Shown here piece by piece: positions 8,913 to 17,626 of a DNA stretch of 64,000 nucleotides (position 1 is its first letter; every line of letters starts with the position of its first letter). Position numbers and translations under genes: made by a program. Below the pieces are notes generated by a model that was given only the letters and a program-made list of their open reading frames with translations, was not told where the DNA came from and made no database searches. The stretch covers positions 1,054,001 through 1,118,000 of the forward strand of contig NZ_CP157456.1 in NCBI RefSeq assembly GCF_041549525.1. Reading direction: 5' to 3'. This stretch comes from Paenarthrobacter aurescens (GTDB lineage: Bacteria > Actinomycetota > Actinomycetes > Actinomycetales > Micrococcaceae).

Positions 8913-11825
8913 CTAGGCGATGATCTTCATGGCCTGCCACCCGGTGCCGAGGCTGATGGGCGGCACAGTGCTGAATGCTCCGCTTCCCGTCCCCGGGTAC
9001 AGCCACAGGGTGTCTCCGATCCGGCCTATGACGTCGTTGCTGGAATCACCATTGAGGTCGCGGGGCCCGGCTATTGATGTTCGGTTGTCCCAACCCGTGG
9101 AGATCTGCTTCCACTGGAGCCATCCGCGGGTTCCGTTTCCGGGGTAGAGCCAGAGGGCGCCTGTATCAGAGCGCCGCGCCAGCACATCTCCGGTCCCATC
9201 TCCATTAAAGTCCCCTGTGCTCAGAATTGCATTCATAACATTCCAGCCGGATCCAATGGTGGTGGGAGTTCGCTGGCCACCGGTTCCGTTGCCTTCGTAG
9301 AGCCGCAACTCCCCGGAGCTCAGCCGGCCAATGAAGTCCGGAATGCCGTCGCCGCTGAAGTCACCCGGGGAGAACAGCTGGCTCATGGTGCTCCAGCCGG
9401 TGCTGACCTGGACCCGTGCTCCGAAACTTCCGGCACCGTTGCCCGGGTAGAACCACAGGACATCCCCGGCCCGGGCCAGCAGGTCCGGTTTGCCGTCCCT
9501 GTTGAAGTCACCGGGGGTGATGGTCTCATTGATGGTTGACCATGCCGGGGCGGCCAGCGCCACCTGCCGTGGAAGGAGGCCGCCTGCACCGTCGCCGGGG
9601 TACAAGTACAGGTTCCCGGCGGTATCGGAGGCCAGGACGTCGGCTTTTCCGTCGCCATTGAAGTCATGGGCCGACGGCGGTCCGGCTGCGGGAACGGTGT
9701 ACGTCTGGGTGCCCACGGCCGAGGCGTTACCGGCGGTGTCCACCCCGATGTACTTCAGGTTCAGGGTTGTGGTGCCCATGGAAATCGGGGCCGAATACTT
9801 GATGTTGGTGGCCGATTCCGTTGCCGTGGGCGTGCTGCCATCGGTGGTGTAGTAGATGGCCGCACCCGGTTCATTGGCGGAGAGGGTAATGGTGGCCCCG
9901 CTGGCCAATGCCCGGCTGGTGGGATTGGCTGTGACCACCGGAGCCGTGGTGTCCGGGGGCACCGTGTACGTCTGAGTGGCGACGTCGGAGACGTTTCCGG
10001 CAGGATCGGTGGCTGAGTACTTCAGCGTCATGGGGCCCGGGCCTTCAAAAATGATCGGCGCGGAGTAGACCACACCAGCGGTCAGGGGATCGGAGCCATC
10101 CTTGGTGTACTTGATCACCGAGTTCGCCTCATTGACCGTGAGGGTGATGGCCGTGCCGGGAGCGTAGGCGCCACCGGCCGGGTTGGCAGTCACCACTGGC
10201 TTGGTGACGTCGGGGCCGGTGGTGTAGCTCTGCGTCACCACGGCGGACGGGTTGTTGGCAGTATCTACGGCAAAGTACTTCAACGTCAGCGGACCGTTCA
10301 CGGTCAGGGGAGTGGCGTATTTGCTGCTGGCCGTAGTCGGTGTGGAACCGTCCACGGTGTAGTAGATGGTGGCAGGCTCGTTCACGGTCAGCGTTATCTT
10401 TTGACCGGCGTCGTACGTTCCGCCCGCCGGGGTGGCTGTGACCACGGGGGCAACAACATCGGCGGTGATGTGGGCCTCGAACTCTGCCAGACCCACGTTG
10501 GTGGTTGTACCGCTGACGGAGCCGATGTTGAAGCGCACCGAAGTTACGGTCCTGGCGGGAAAATTCACCGTCAGGCCGGAGCCGTTGTTGGGCAGGGCAC
10601 CCACCGGGACGGTGCTGCCATCTGAGAACACAAGGTTGCCGCCGGTTACCTGATCACCGGGCAACGGCCGGTCAAAGAGTGTCACGGCATTGATGGTCCG
10701 GGCCGGGGTGAAGTTGTACTGGATCCAGCTGCCGGCTTTACCGCCGTTGCTGACCCATTCCCGGTTGGCGTCCATGGGAGTACCCCAGGCAAATCCGTCC
10801 CGTGCCTTCTCCGGACTTTGTGCCGAGGCCTTTTGAGAGGAAGCTGAGACGGTGGTTCCCGCCGATTTTGCTGCGTTGCCGGTCCATTCGATCGCAGTGA
10901 TGTACTGCCGTTTGAGCCAGTCGCTGTACGGCGTGTCAGGGCAGATATCGCCGCACAGGTACTGATCGAATTCAGCGAAGCGCCGGAACACATTCACTTT
11001 GCTGGTCAGCTCCGCCCCCGTAACGTTCTGGGCGTATTCGTCAATCACGTAGGCGTCATAAGCGGAGGAAGTGTGAGGGCCTGTGTAGGCACGGGTAGCC
11101 AGTTGACCGAACTTGGCTGCCGCCCAATGGTCACTGTGGTCATAGGGTGTGGTGAAATTGCCGGTCCAGTCCTGGGTACGGAACGTGGTGGGTTTGAAGT
11201 TGGCCACCAGCCGGTTCAGTACACTCTGCAGCTGGGCTTTTGTGTACGTGGCAGATCCATCAACGGGGCGGATAGTGGAGATGCGGCCGTCCCACAGTTT
11301 CAGGATGCTCTGGCCGTTGTAGCGTGACGTGCCGTTTCCGTTGGGAAAGCCGTCCGGGAGCCGCAGGAACACCACCGAAACATTCGGAGCGGCATTAAGC
11401 GTATGAACGGTCAGCGCGCGCTCAGGAACACCGGCGTCCGAAGCCGTCCAGGCATTGGCCACCCCGGCCATCAAGGCATAGCTGGAACGGATGCCATCCT
11501 CCAGCCCGCCCCAATAGGACTGCCCTTCACCGGCTTCACCTGCTGTGACGTAAATGGTCTGGACGCAGCGTTTGGCCTGAATGTCCCGCATGAAATCCGG
11601 ACTGACGAAGATCAGATCGTCATCGGTGTGCGCGACGATCATCTGTGCACCGCCGGTACCCGGACAAGGCGGTACTGCCGCGGATGCGGGCATGGCCAGT
11701 CCGAACACCAAGGAGGAAAGGGCAACAGAAAGGCCCAGCAGGAATCCCAGGATTCGCCGGGCAAATGTACGGGTGTTGATCAGTGGTAGTCGAGTATGAC
11801 GACGGGCGTATTTTGGACGGTCCAC
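8913..11825 (-). CDS. Secreted multidomain protein: PIG-L deacetylase + discoidin-like + chitobiase-C repeats + FG-GAP repeats
   Basis: About 970 aa. GTG 11825 has AAGGAG 7 bases upstream; ATG 11831 is too close to that site. A signal peptide is clear (Arg-rich start, hydrophobic core, cut near MPASA). Domains in order: PIG-L/LmbE-type Zn deacetylase (AHTDDDLIFVSPD and DHSDH as metal motifs), a galactose-binding/discoidin-like domain (~345-475), three chitobiase C-terminal-like repeats (pattern VVTANPAGG..., then YYT.DGS.PT), and FG-GAP/VCBS repeats (DFNGDGKADVLASD and copies) that form a beta-propeller. Family knowledge suggests N-deacetylation of a GlcNAc-type cell-surface or environmental glycan; the target is unknown. 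The metal motif is HTDDD rather than the usual HPDDE. Confidence 0.87.
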   Translation of the reverse strand: MDRPKYARRHTRLPLINTRTFARRILGFLLGLSVALSSLVFGLAMPASAAVPPCPGTGGAQMIVAHTDDDLIFVSPDFMRDIQAKRCVQTIYVTAGEAGEGQSYWGGLEDGIRSSYALMAGVANAWTASDAGVPERALTVHTLNAAPNVSVVFLRLPDGFPNGNGTSRYNGQSILKLWDGRISTIRPVDGSATYTKAQLQSVLNRLVANFKPTTFRTQDWTGNFTTPYDHSDHWAAAKFGQLATRAYTGPHTSSAYDAYVIDEYAQNVTGAELTSKVNVFRRFAEFDQYLCGDICPDTPYSDWLKRQYITAIEWTGNAAKSAGTTVSASSQKASAQSPEKARDGFAWGTPMDANREWVSNGGKAGSWIQYNFTPARTINAVTLFDRPLPGDQVTGGNLVFSDGSTVPVGALPNNGSGLTVNFPARTVTSVRFNIGSVSGTTTNVGLAEFEAHITADVVAPVVTATPAGGTYDAGQKITLTVNEPATIYYTVDGSTPTTASSKYATPLTVNGPLTLKYFAVDTANNPSAVVTQSYTTGPDVTKPVVTANPAGGAYAPGTAITLTVNEANSVIKYTKDGSDPLTAGVVYSAPIIFEGPGPMTLKYSATDPAGNVSDVATQTYTVPPDTTAPVVTANPTSRALASGATITLSANEPGAAIYYTTDGSTPTATESATNIKYSAPISMGTTTLNLKYIGVDTAGNASAVGTQTYTVPAAGPPSAHDFNGDGKADVLASDTAGNLYLYPGDGAGGLLPRQVALAAPAWSTINETITPGDFNRDGKPDLLARAGDVLWFYPGNGAGSFGARVQVSTGWSTMSQLFSPGDFSGDGIPDFIGRLSSGELRLYEGNGTGGQRTPTTIGSGWNVMNAILSTGDFNGDGTGDVLARRSDTGALWLYPGNGTRGWLQWKQISTGWDNRTSIAGPRDLNGDSSNDVIGRIGDTLWLYPGTGSGAFSTVPPISLGTGWQAMKIIA

Positions 11826-12029
11826 AACCATGCTCCTTGAGCAGATGTTGGGCCCCCCAGCCGGCAAACTTACGACGCCCCCAGGACGCCATTTCGAATT
11901 GAGTTATTCACTGCCCCTGCCCCGACGGATGACCGGCGTGAAAGCGATGCAGTGAGCGCAACTGTACTCCGGCAGGCAGGCCGTGGGTAGGGTCCGGGCG
12001 AATTTTCGTGGCAGCATTACGCTGAAACC

Positions 12030-13163
12030 ATGAACCGCTCCGGAGCTCTGAACCCGAGTCCTCGAACACTCGATGTTGAAAGCGTGGCCCACTTCAGCCA
12101 TTTGGTCAGCACAGGGACGGGGTCCATGCACGGCTGGCACGCACAGTCGCTGGACCTCCGGGGCCACTCGCGGGAGCTCAAGGCTTTGGATCCCGAAGGC
12201 GCGATTTTCCTGGGATGCACCTTCGATGACGGCGTGGAAGAAAGCCTCCGACGGCGCGGTGCCCTGATTTTCCCCCAGCTCCATAACGTGCCGTTCAACC
12301 CCTACCGAAGCGGCCTCTACACAGCCCATGAACTGTACGGGGACATCCCCACCGCTGAGTACGAGTCCACCCTGGACGCCCGCGTTTACCAGTGGAGCAT
12401 CCTGCCGGGGCGGCGAGGCAGCCTGGACGCCACCCTCGCCGCAGCCCTGCACGATCACGCAATTGGTGATGCCTTGGACGAATTGCTGGAGCACGGCGCG
12501 CTCTCCGGCACCAAAGTGGTGGGTGTGATGGGCGGGCACGCCGCACAGCGGGGCAGCAAAGAATTCGCCGACGCCGCGCACCTGGGACGGCTGCTTGCAC
12601 AGGACGGCTTCACTGTAGCCACCGGTGGAGGTCCCGGCGCCATGGAAGCGGCCAACCTCGGTGCCTACTTAAGCGGACTGCCCGACGCCGACTCCACCGC
12701 CGCGCTTGAGGCGCTCGCCGTTGTACCGGGGTTCAGGCCCTCGGTGACGGATTGGGCGCGGCAAGCAGCCGCCGTCGTCGGGCGTTACCCTGACGGTACC
12801 CCGACGCTTGGCATTCCCACCTGGTTCTACGGCCACGAGCCGCCCAACCTGTTCGCCACCCACATTGCCAAGTACTTCGCCAACGCAGTCCGTGAGGCCA
12901 TCCTTCTGGAGCTCTGCAACGGCGGGATTGTGTTCCTTCCCGGTGCGGCAGGAACAGTGCAGGAGATCTTCCAGGACGCCTGCGAGAACTACTACGGCGC
13001 CCCGGAGACCATCACACCCATGGTGCTGGTTGGACGCGAACATTGGGAACGAACCTTTCCCGCCTGGCCCATGCTGCAAAGCCTCGCGGCCGGGAAGCCG
13101 ATGGCGGAGAAGATCTTCCTGGTGGACACGGTGGAGGAAGCCCTGGCGGTGGTTGCCGGCTAA
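12030..13163 (+). CDS. LOG-family Rossmann-fold nucleotide-binding protein
   Basis: 377 aa. The C-terminal ~230 residues have the LOG/'lysine decarboxylase' fold: VGVMGGHAAQRGS (nucleotide-binding turn), TGGGPGAMEAAN, and PGAAGTVQEIFQDA in place of the canonical PGGxGTxxE loop. Known LOG proteins hydrolyse cytokinin or purine nucleoside 5'-monophosphates to base and ribose 5-phosphate. The long N-terminal region (1-~160) places it in the larger subfamily rather than with small plant-type LOG proteins. The Gly-to-Ala change in the signature loop makes substrate assignment uncertain. It is divergent from the PIG-L gene and convergent with a metalloprotease gene. Confidence 0.78.
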   Translation: MNRSGALNPSPRTLDVESVAHFSHLVSTGTGSMHGWHAQSLDLRGHSRELKALDPEGAIFLGCTFDDGVEESLRRRGALIFPQLHNVPFNPYRSGLYTAHELYGDIPTAEYESTLDARVYQWSILPGRRGSLDATLAAALHDHAIGDALDELLEHGALSGTKVVGVMGGHAAQRGSKEFADAAHLGRLLAQDGFTVATGGGPGAMEAANLGAYLSGLPDADSTAALEALAVVPGFRPSVTDWARQAAAVVGRYPDGTPTLGIPTWFYGHEPPNLFATHIAKYFANAVREAILLELCNGGIVFLPGAAGTVQEIFQDACENYYGAPETITPMVLVGREHWERTFPAWPMLQSLAAGKPMAEKIFLVDTVEEALAVVAG

Positions 13164-13182
13164 GGGTGGTTCCCCGGTAGGC

Positions 13183-14118
13183 TCAGAAGTCCTTGCTGCA
13201 AGGTCCCCTGCCCAGCTGGGCCAAGCCCGTCAGATCACCGGCAGCGTAGCCGCGCACCCAGGAAGCCTGATCGAACATGAGCTGCCGCGGATCGTCCACG
13301 TGGTCCAGGCCCAACAAGTGTCCGAGCTCGTGCATGATCACCGCTGTGCCGATCTCTTCTCCGTTGGGAGCGTTCACGATCTCAGCAAACTGTGGGGCAT
13401 CCAAGGACACCGTGCCCGTGACGTAGGCCTTGTAACCGTTGCTCAGGCCGATGGAGGAGCTTCCACCAAGGCCCACTGTCTGCCCGGTCAGGCGCGGGAC
13501 CTGCTCCGGCGTACTCCAGGCAATCAGGACAGGTGCCCAGCGGTCCCCGTACCTTTCGGGCTGGTACCCGGACCGGTTGGGGGAGGGAACTTCGGAACTG
13601 GGGCCGTCGTAGATAAACCTCAGCCCCGTGGCTGCACCTGCCTTTTCAACGGCCTCTTCCACCAAGGGCTGCCAGGAAGCCGGTGCCAGGTCCGGGTTCA
13701 CCACGTAATGGATGGGCCTGCACGGCGAGTAAGCCAACGGGGTTCCATCTTCCTTGACGGCCAGGAATTTGTAGGAGGAACTGGTGCGGTTCAAGGGTGC
13801 CGGCGTGCCAAGCGGGGCATCTGCTTCCTCAAGGCCCGGCAAGGGTTCCTGGCGCTGGCCGAACGGAACCAGCCCGGGCCGGGGAGCCTGGCTTTGCGCG
13901 GCTGATGGGCCATAGATGAGCTGGCGCAGTTCACCACTGAAGTAAGCCCCGGCGCACACCAGCGCAAGGACCCCAAAGAGGAAGAAGATGGCCACCACGC
14001 TGCTGTGCTTGATGGGCGGCCTGACCTGGGGAGGATCCGGCGGGCGCGTGGAATATGGGAGGTACTTCGGACGAGGGGGATCGGGGTCCGGCCACTTGGG
14101 CGACCCATAAGGTTCCAT
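13183..14118 (-). CDS. Matrixin-like zinc metalloprotease, membrane-anchored (copy 1)
   Basis: 311 aa from ATG 14118, preceded by AGGGGG; longer starts give a low-complexity extension. A Pro-rich cytoplasmic tail is followed by one hydrophobic segment (VVAIFFLFGVLALVCAGAYF, ~55-75), then an extracellular domain. The zinc motif HELGHLLGLDHVDD (HExxHxxGxxH) with a downstream Met-turn-like stretch LMFDQ marks a metzincin/matrixin fold. PCRPIHYVVNPD is the conserved N-terminal strand. It is a probable surface protease of unknown substrate. A clear paralogue lies directly upstream on the same strand, so this is a tandem duplication. Confidence 0.85.
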   Translation of the reverse strand: MEPYGSPKWPDPDPPRPKYLPYSTRPPDPPQVRPPIKHSSVVAIFFLFGVLALVCAGAYFSGELRQLIYGPSAAQSQAPRPGLVPFGQRQEPLPGLEEADAPLGTPAPLNRTSSSYKFLAVKEDGTPLAYSPCRPIHYVVNPDLAPASWQPLVEEAVEKAGAATGLRFIYDGPSSEVPSPNRSGYQPERYGDRWAPVLIAWSTPEQVPRLTGQTVGLGGSSSIGLSNGYKAYVTGTVSLDAPQFAEIVNAPNGEEIGTAVIMHELGHLLGLDHVDDPRQLMFDQASWVRGYAAGDLTGLAQLGRGPCSKDF

Positions 14119-14235
14119 GGAACCCCCTGACGTGATGGCCGCGACGGAAGGTGGGGCGCCGCCGTCGGCCGTATTGGCCAGCATAAGTCCCCATCCGCCC
14201 GGAGTCCATGGCAGAACTGCCCGCTGCGAAAGCTC

Positions 14236-15129
14236 TCAGATGTCCTTGCGGCAGGGGGCCGAAGCAAGAAGATGCAAGCCGTTCAGGTCGCCCGCGGCGA
14301 GTCCGTCAGGGGCTCCGATTTCCGGGTACATCAGTTGGATGGGATCATCCACGTGATCCAAACCCATCACGTGTCCCAGTTCGTGTTGCATGACCGCCAG
14401 AACATAGTCCGCTCCGCCCGGGCTGGCGAGCAGCTCCGTTACCTGGGGGGTGTCCAGTTCCAGGCTCCCGCTGATGTAGCTTTTGGGACCCTTGTTCAGG
14501 GAGTACATGGTGCTGCCGCCGGTGCCGATCACGTTGCCGGCCAGCGCCGGTGCAGCCTCCGGTGTGGTCCAGGAGATGAGCAGGGGAGCCCACCTGTCCC
14601 CGTACTTGGCGGGCTGATACGGCTCACGCCGGTCCACGGGCAACTCATCAGTAGTGCCGTCGTTGATGAACTGGATGCCGGACGCCGCTGAAATGTTCGC
14701 CAGTGCGGTGCTCAGCAGGGCATCTGAACCAACGGGAGCGGAGGCATTGTTGACTACGTAATGAAGTGGCCGGCAGGGCGAATAACCTACTGGAGTGCCG
14801 TCGTCGTTGGTGGCCAAAAACTTGTAGGAATCGTTGGTGGTGCCTGGGGCGGAAGGGGAGGCCAGCGGAGCGTCCGCCTCCTCAAGCCCCGGCGGTGGAG
14901 CGTCAAGGGCCCTGGGCTGTTGGGTATCGATGGGCCCTTGCAGCGGAGCGCCTGGAACACTCACGCCCGGGAACAGTGCGGTGATGCGCGGATCGCCTTG
15001 AAGGTAGCCGCTCACCAGAACAGCAACGACGCCGGCAATTCCGGCCATGAGCACTCCGCGGAGAACCCGCACCACTGTTCCACTGCGCCGGTGTTTTGGC
15101 GCGCGCGTTGCTTCCCGCTCCGGGTCCAC
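14236..15129 (-). CDS. Matrixin-like zinc metalloprotease, membrane-anchored (copy 2)
   Basis: 297 aa, GTG start with GGAGAACC just upstream. Same layout as its neighbour: a short basic cytoplasmic tail, one TM segment (VLMAGIAGVVAVLVSGYL), then a linker containing PPGLEEADAPLASP, also seen in copy 1 as LPGLEEADAPLGTP. The catalytic domain carries PCRPLHYVVN, YGDRWAPLLISW and zinc motif HELGHVMGLDHVDD. Gene order (copy 2 then copy 1, ~117-base gap) and shared motifs show a tandem duplication with divergence mainly in the membrane part. Likely acts outside the membrane; substrate unknown. Confidence 0.85.
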   Translation of the reverse strand: MDPEREATRAPKHRRSGTVVRVLRGVLMAGIAGVVAVLVSGYLQGDPRITALFPGVSVPGAPLQGPIDTQQPRALDAPPPGLEEADAPLASPSAPGTTNDSYKFLATNDDGTPVGYSPCRPLHYVVNNASAPVGSDALLSTALANISAASGIQFINDGTTDELPVDRREPYQPAKYGDRWAPLLISWTTPEAAPALAGNVIGTGGSTMYSLNKGPKSYISGSLELDTPQVTELLASPGGADYVLAVMQHELGHVMGLDHVDDPIQLMYPEIGAPDGLAAGDLNGLHLLASAPCRKDI

Positions 15130-15214
15130 GGTTCTCCATTCATGATGCCCTGGTCACGCGGGGCAGCGCGGAGGACGAACCAACATTACGGTCTGCGGCC
15201 CGAGCCGTCCAAAC

Positions 15215-16387
15215 TTAGATGATGGTTGCCCCGAACAACAGGCCCAGCCCGTACGTGGCTGCCGCCGCTCCCAGGCCAATAGCCAGCTGCCGCAGGCCGC
15301 GGCTCAACGGAGACGTTCCGGACAACAAACCCACCACGGCGCCTGTGGCCAGAAGGGCGATGCCCACCAGGACCCCGGCAACCATCAAGGCCGCAATGCC
15401 CGTCATGCCAAAAATGAAGGGAAGGATAGGCACTATTGCACCTGAGGCGAAGAAGCAGAAGCTGGACATGGCAGCGCCCCATGCGGAACCAACGGATTCG
15501 TGCTCATCGGCCGGTGGTTTTTCCGGTTGCAGGGACAGGCTCGGATCGCAGTCGCAGCTGAACAAGCCCATGCGCTCGGCGGCGCGGTGCTCCGCCGCCT
15601 CACGGGTCATGCCCCTGGCAAGGTAGACCAGGACAAGCTCGTTGTGTTCGATGTCCAGGGACGGTGCCGCAGTGAGAGTTGCCTGCGTGGGCAAGGTGGC
15701 ATTGAGCAGTTCACGCTGGGAGCGGACCGAGACGTACTCGCCCGCGCCCATGGACAACGCACCGGCTAGAAGACCGGCCACGCCACTCATCAGGACCACC
15801 GGGCTGGGAACGCCGGTTGCCGCCATGCCCATCACCAGGGAAAGGTTGCTCACCAAGCCGTCGTTGGCGCCGAAAACAGCAGCGCGGAAGGTCCCGGAAA
15901 GCCTGTTGCGTCCGCGGGTGGCAAGGCCACGGACCACTTCTTCATGGATTTGTTCATCGGCCACCATGGCAGGAGTTGCTGCAGGTTCGGTGCCGTAAGG
16001 GGAACGGCCCTCGGCGCGCTGAGCCAACGCGAGCACAAAAACCGAGCCGAAGTTGCGGGCAAGGAAACCCAGGAACTGGCTACGGGTGGATGCTGCCTTG
16101 GGCATTCCGGCATGCTCGCCAAGGAGCTTGAGCCAATGGGCCTCATGCCGGCCTTCAGCTTCGGCCAGGGCCAGAAGGATCTGGCGCTCCTCGCCGTCAC
16201 GCCGCTGGGCCAACTCACGGTAGACGGCAGCCTCGGCGCGCTCATCGGCCAGGTACTGGCGCCAGCGGCGGATGTCCGCGTTCGACGGTGCAGCTGCTGG
16301 GGTGCCGGCGTTCCCGGCTGCTGCCGAATCGGGGGTGGGGTCCGGAGCGGGGCTCGACGAACTGGTGGATTCCTGGTGCATCTGCAC
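15215..16387 (-). CDS. Ferritin-like/VIT1-CCC1 family iron or manganese exporter (MbfA-like)
   Basis: 390 aa, GTG start with AGGAG 5 bases upstream. After a Ser/Ala/Pro-rich leader, residues ~38-150 form a rubrerythrin/ferritin-like domain with metal-ligand spacing (ADERAEAAVYRELA, EAEGRHEAHWLKL, DEQIHEEVVRGL). The VIT1/CCC1 membrane domain follows (FRAAVFGANDGLVSNLSLVMG, GALSMGAGEYVSVRSQREL), with about five TM helices to the C-terminus. Proteins of this architecture export Fe2+ or Mn2+ and protect against metal or oxidative stress. An internal CDCDPS cysteine pair in the linker is notable as a possible metal site. No iron-responsive operator was identified. Confidence 0.9.
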   Translation of the reverse strand: MQMHQESTSSSSPAPDPTPDSAAAGNAGTPAAAPSNADIRRWRQYLADERAEAAVYRELAQRRDGEERQILLALAEAEGRHEAHWLKLLGEHAGMPKAASTRSQFLGFLARNFGSVFVLALAQRAEGRSPYGTEPAATPAMVADEQIHEEVVRGLATRGRNRLSGTFRAAVFGANDGLVSNLSLVMGMAATGVPSPVVLMSGVAGLLAGALSMGAGEYVSVRSQRELLNATLPTQATLTAAPSLDIEHNELVLVYLARGMTREAAEHRAAERMGLFSCDCDPSLSLQPEKPPADEHESVGSAWGAAMSSFCFFASGAIVPILPFIFGMTGIAALMVAGVLVGIALLATGAVVGLLSGTSPLSRGLRQLAIGLGAAAATYGLGLLFGATII

Positions 16388-16646
16388 TTTATCTCCTGTG
16401 CTGGGTGGGGTAGTAGCGGCCCCATTGCATGCCCCACACTACCGCTTATTCCCGCGGATTTTTGGCCGGTATTCCTTAGTGGGAATGTTCGGCGCACCGT
16501 AATTTCCGGGGCTCCTTGACCCTCGGTTGAGCCGGTGCTCAGATGGAGGGACAGGGGAATGGGGGCCTCCCACCCTTGGATTCCTGCATTCGGGTCAACG
16601 GGCTGAACTGCCTGGGAGAACAGGCCCACGAGACGGAGGTTGCATC

Positions 16647-16838
16647 ATGAACACCACCGAATCACACGGCAACTACCCGGAACGGACAACCATCGAGTCC
16701 GACCCGGCCTACGACTACGCCGAGGACCAGGAAGTGGACGAACCCTGGGTTGAGGAAGTAGACGCACCTGAGGACGACGAACGCGTAGTCCCCATTGACG
16801 AGACCGAAGAGTTCCGCGAAGAAGACGAGGAAATCTAG
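16647..16838 (+). CDS. Small highly acidic hypothetical protein
   Basis: 63 aa from ATG 16647 with GGAGG at 16635-16639, an ideal spacing. The upstream in-frame extension to 16527 lacks a ribosome site. Roughly half of the residues after position 18 are Asp or Glu (DAPEDDERVVPIDETEEF, REEDEEI), so it is probably disordered. No domain recognised. The stop overlaps by 4 bases the stop of a candidate gene on the other strand. Confidence 0.65.
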   Translation: MNTTESHGNYPERTTIESDPAYDYAEDQEVDEPWVEEVDAPEDDERVVPIDETEEFREEDEEI

Positions 16839-17152
16839 CGCTGCTGTGCGTGGTTCAGGGCGAAGTTCCTTTCCACGCCTGCGCGTTTGCCTGCGCCGGC
16901 AACCGCCACCGTGAGGGTCTTCGTGGCTACACACCAGCGCGTCGGCCGGACGGCCTGGGCCAGCGCCTGAGCTATCAGCTGCGGTTCGGAATATCTGAAG
17001 TGCTCCGTTCCTGCCTTGGTAGTAATTGTCACCGTGCCCAGGAAGAGGTCGACGGCGGGAATCACCATCACCGTCCCGGCGGCGGTTAGAGCTGGGGTGC
17101 TTACTGCTGCTGGGGTGCTTGCGGGGTGGGTGGTATCGCCTTGGTACGGCAA
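16835..17152 (-). CDS. Hypothetical protein, TTG start
   Basis: 105 aa. The start codon is TTG, but it has an excellent AAGGAG exactly 7 bases upstream on the minus strand, which is the main argument for it being real. The N-terminal third is Ala/Thr/Pro-rich with a moderately hydrophobic stretch (ALTAAGTVMVIPAVDLFLGTVTI). The C-terminal half is basic and not recognised. It converges with the small acidic gene, and its promoter would lie in or next to the 75-bp tandem repeats. It could instead be a spurious frame. Confidence 0.42.
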   Translation of the reverse strand: MPYQGDTTHPASTPAAVSTPALTAAGTVMVIPAVDLFLGTVTITTKAGTEHFRYSEPQLIAQALAQAVRPTRWCVATKTLTVAVAGAGKRAGVERNFALNHAQQR

Positions 17153-17626
17153 GGGATTGCTCCTTGGGGGAGTGCTCTTGCCCGCTCGGTTGTCTCTGGT
17201 CCGGGACGGGCCGCTTCCTCATCCGAACCACCCGTGAACATGGGGTTGGCGTGTGGCAAGTCGGAGCTTGGCGCCACATCTCTTGAAGCTGGGACCACCC
17301 TACCCCACACCCCTGCGTTGTGGGGCCTGGTTTGCGTGGTTTGTGGTTGTTTTGGGGCGCAGAGCGGGCCCCGCAACGTGGAGCCCCTGGTGTTGTGGGG
17401 CCTGGTTTGCGTGGTTTGTGGTTGTTTTGGGGCGCAGAGCGGGCCCCGCAACGTGGAGCCCCTGGTGTTGTGGGGCCTGGTGTGCGTGGTTTGTGGTTGT
17501 TTTGGGGCGCAGAGCGGGCCCCGCAACGCCACTCGAGTTCTGCGTCTCAGTACGCCAACGCAAAGCGGCGCCGCCCCGTAAAGGGGAGGCGCCGCCGTCG
17601 AGCGTTGCTTGTTTCTTTGCCCTTGC
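17153..17626. repeat. Gene-free region with three 75-bp tandem repeats
   Basis: 474 bases without a convincing gene. From 17317 a 75-base unit repeats at 17317, 17392 and 17467, nearly identical, ending near 17527. Each unit starts GTTGTGGGGCCTGG and contains TTTTGGGGCGCAGAGC, then GGGCCCCGCAAC, so its two ends are near inverted repeats and can fold as a hairpin. The right half is the family B palindrome core also seen at 26210-26270. Open frames crossing the repeats on both strands are repeat translations, not genes. Confidence 0.85.
17565..17595. terminator. Probable terminator of the SSS symporter gene
   Basis: Inverted repeat GCGGCGCCGCCCC / GGGGAGGCGCCGC with a short GTAAA loop, one mismatch pair, 32 bases downstream of the symporter stop (minus strand). 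No strong T-run on the minus side, so termination is probable rather than certain. Confidence 0.5.

Noticed and set aside
16662..17279. 205-codon minus-strand frame over the small acidic gene
   Set aside because: Low-complexity Pro/Ser/His/Arg composition, no ribosome site, overlaps better candidates.
17317..17530. Possible CRISPR array
   Set aside because: Units are contiguous with no unique spacers, the unit is 75 bp, and no cas gene is present.
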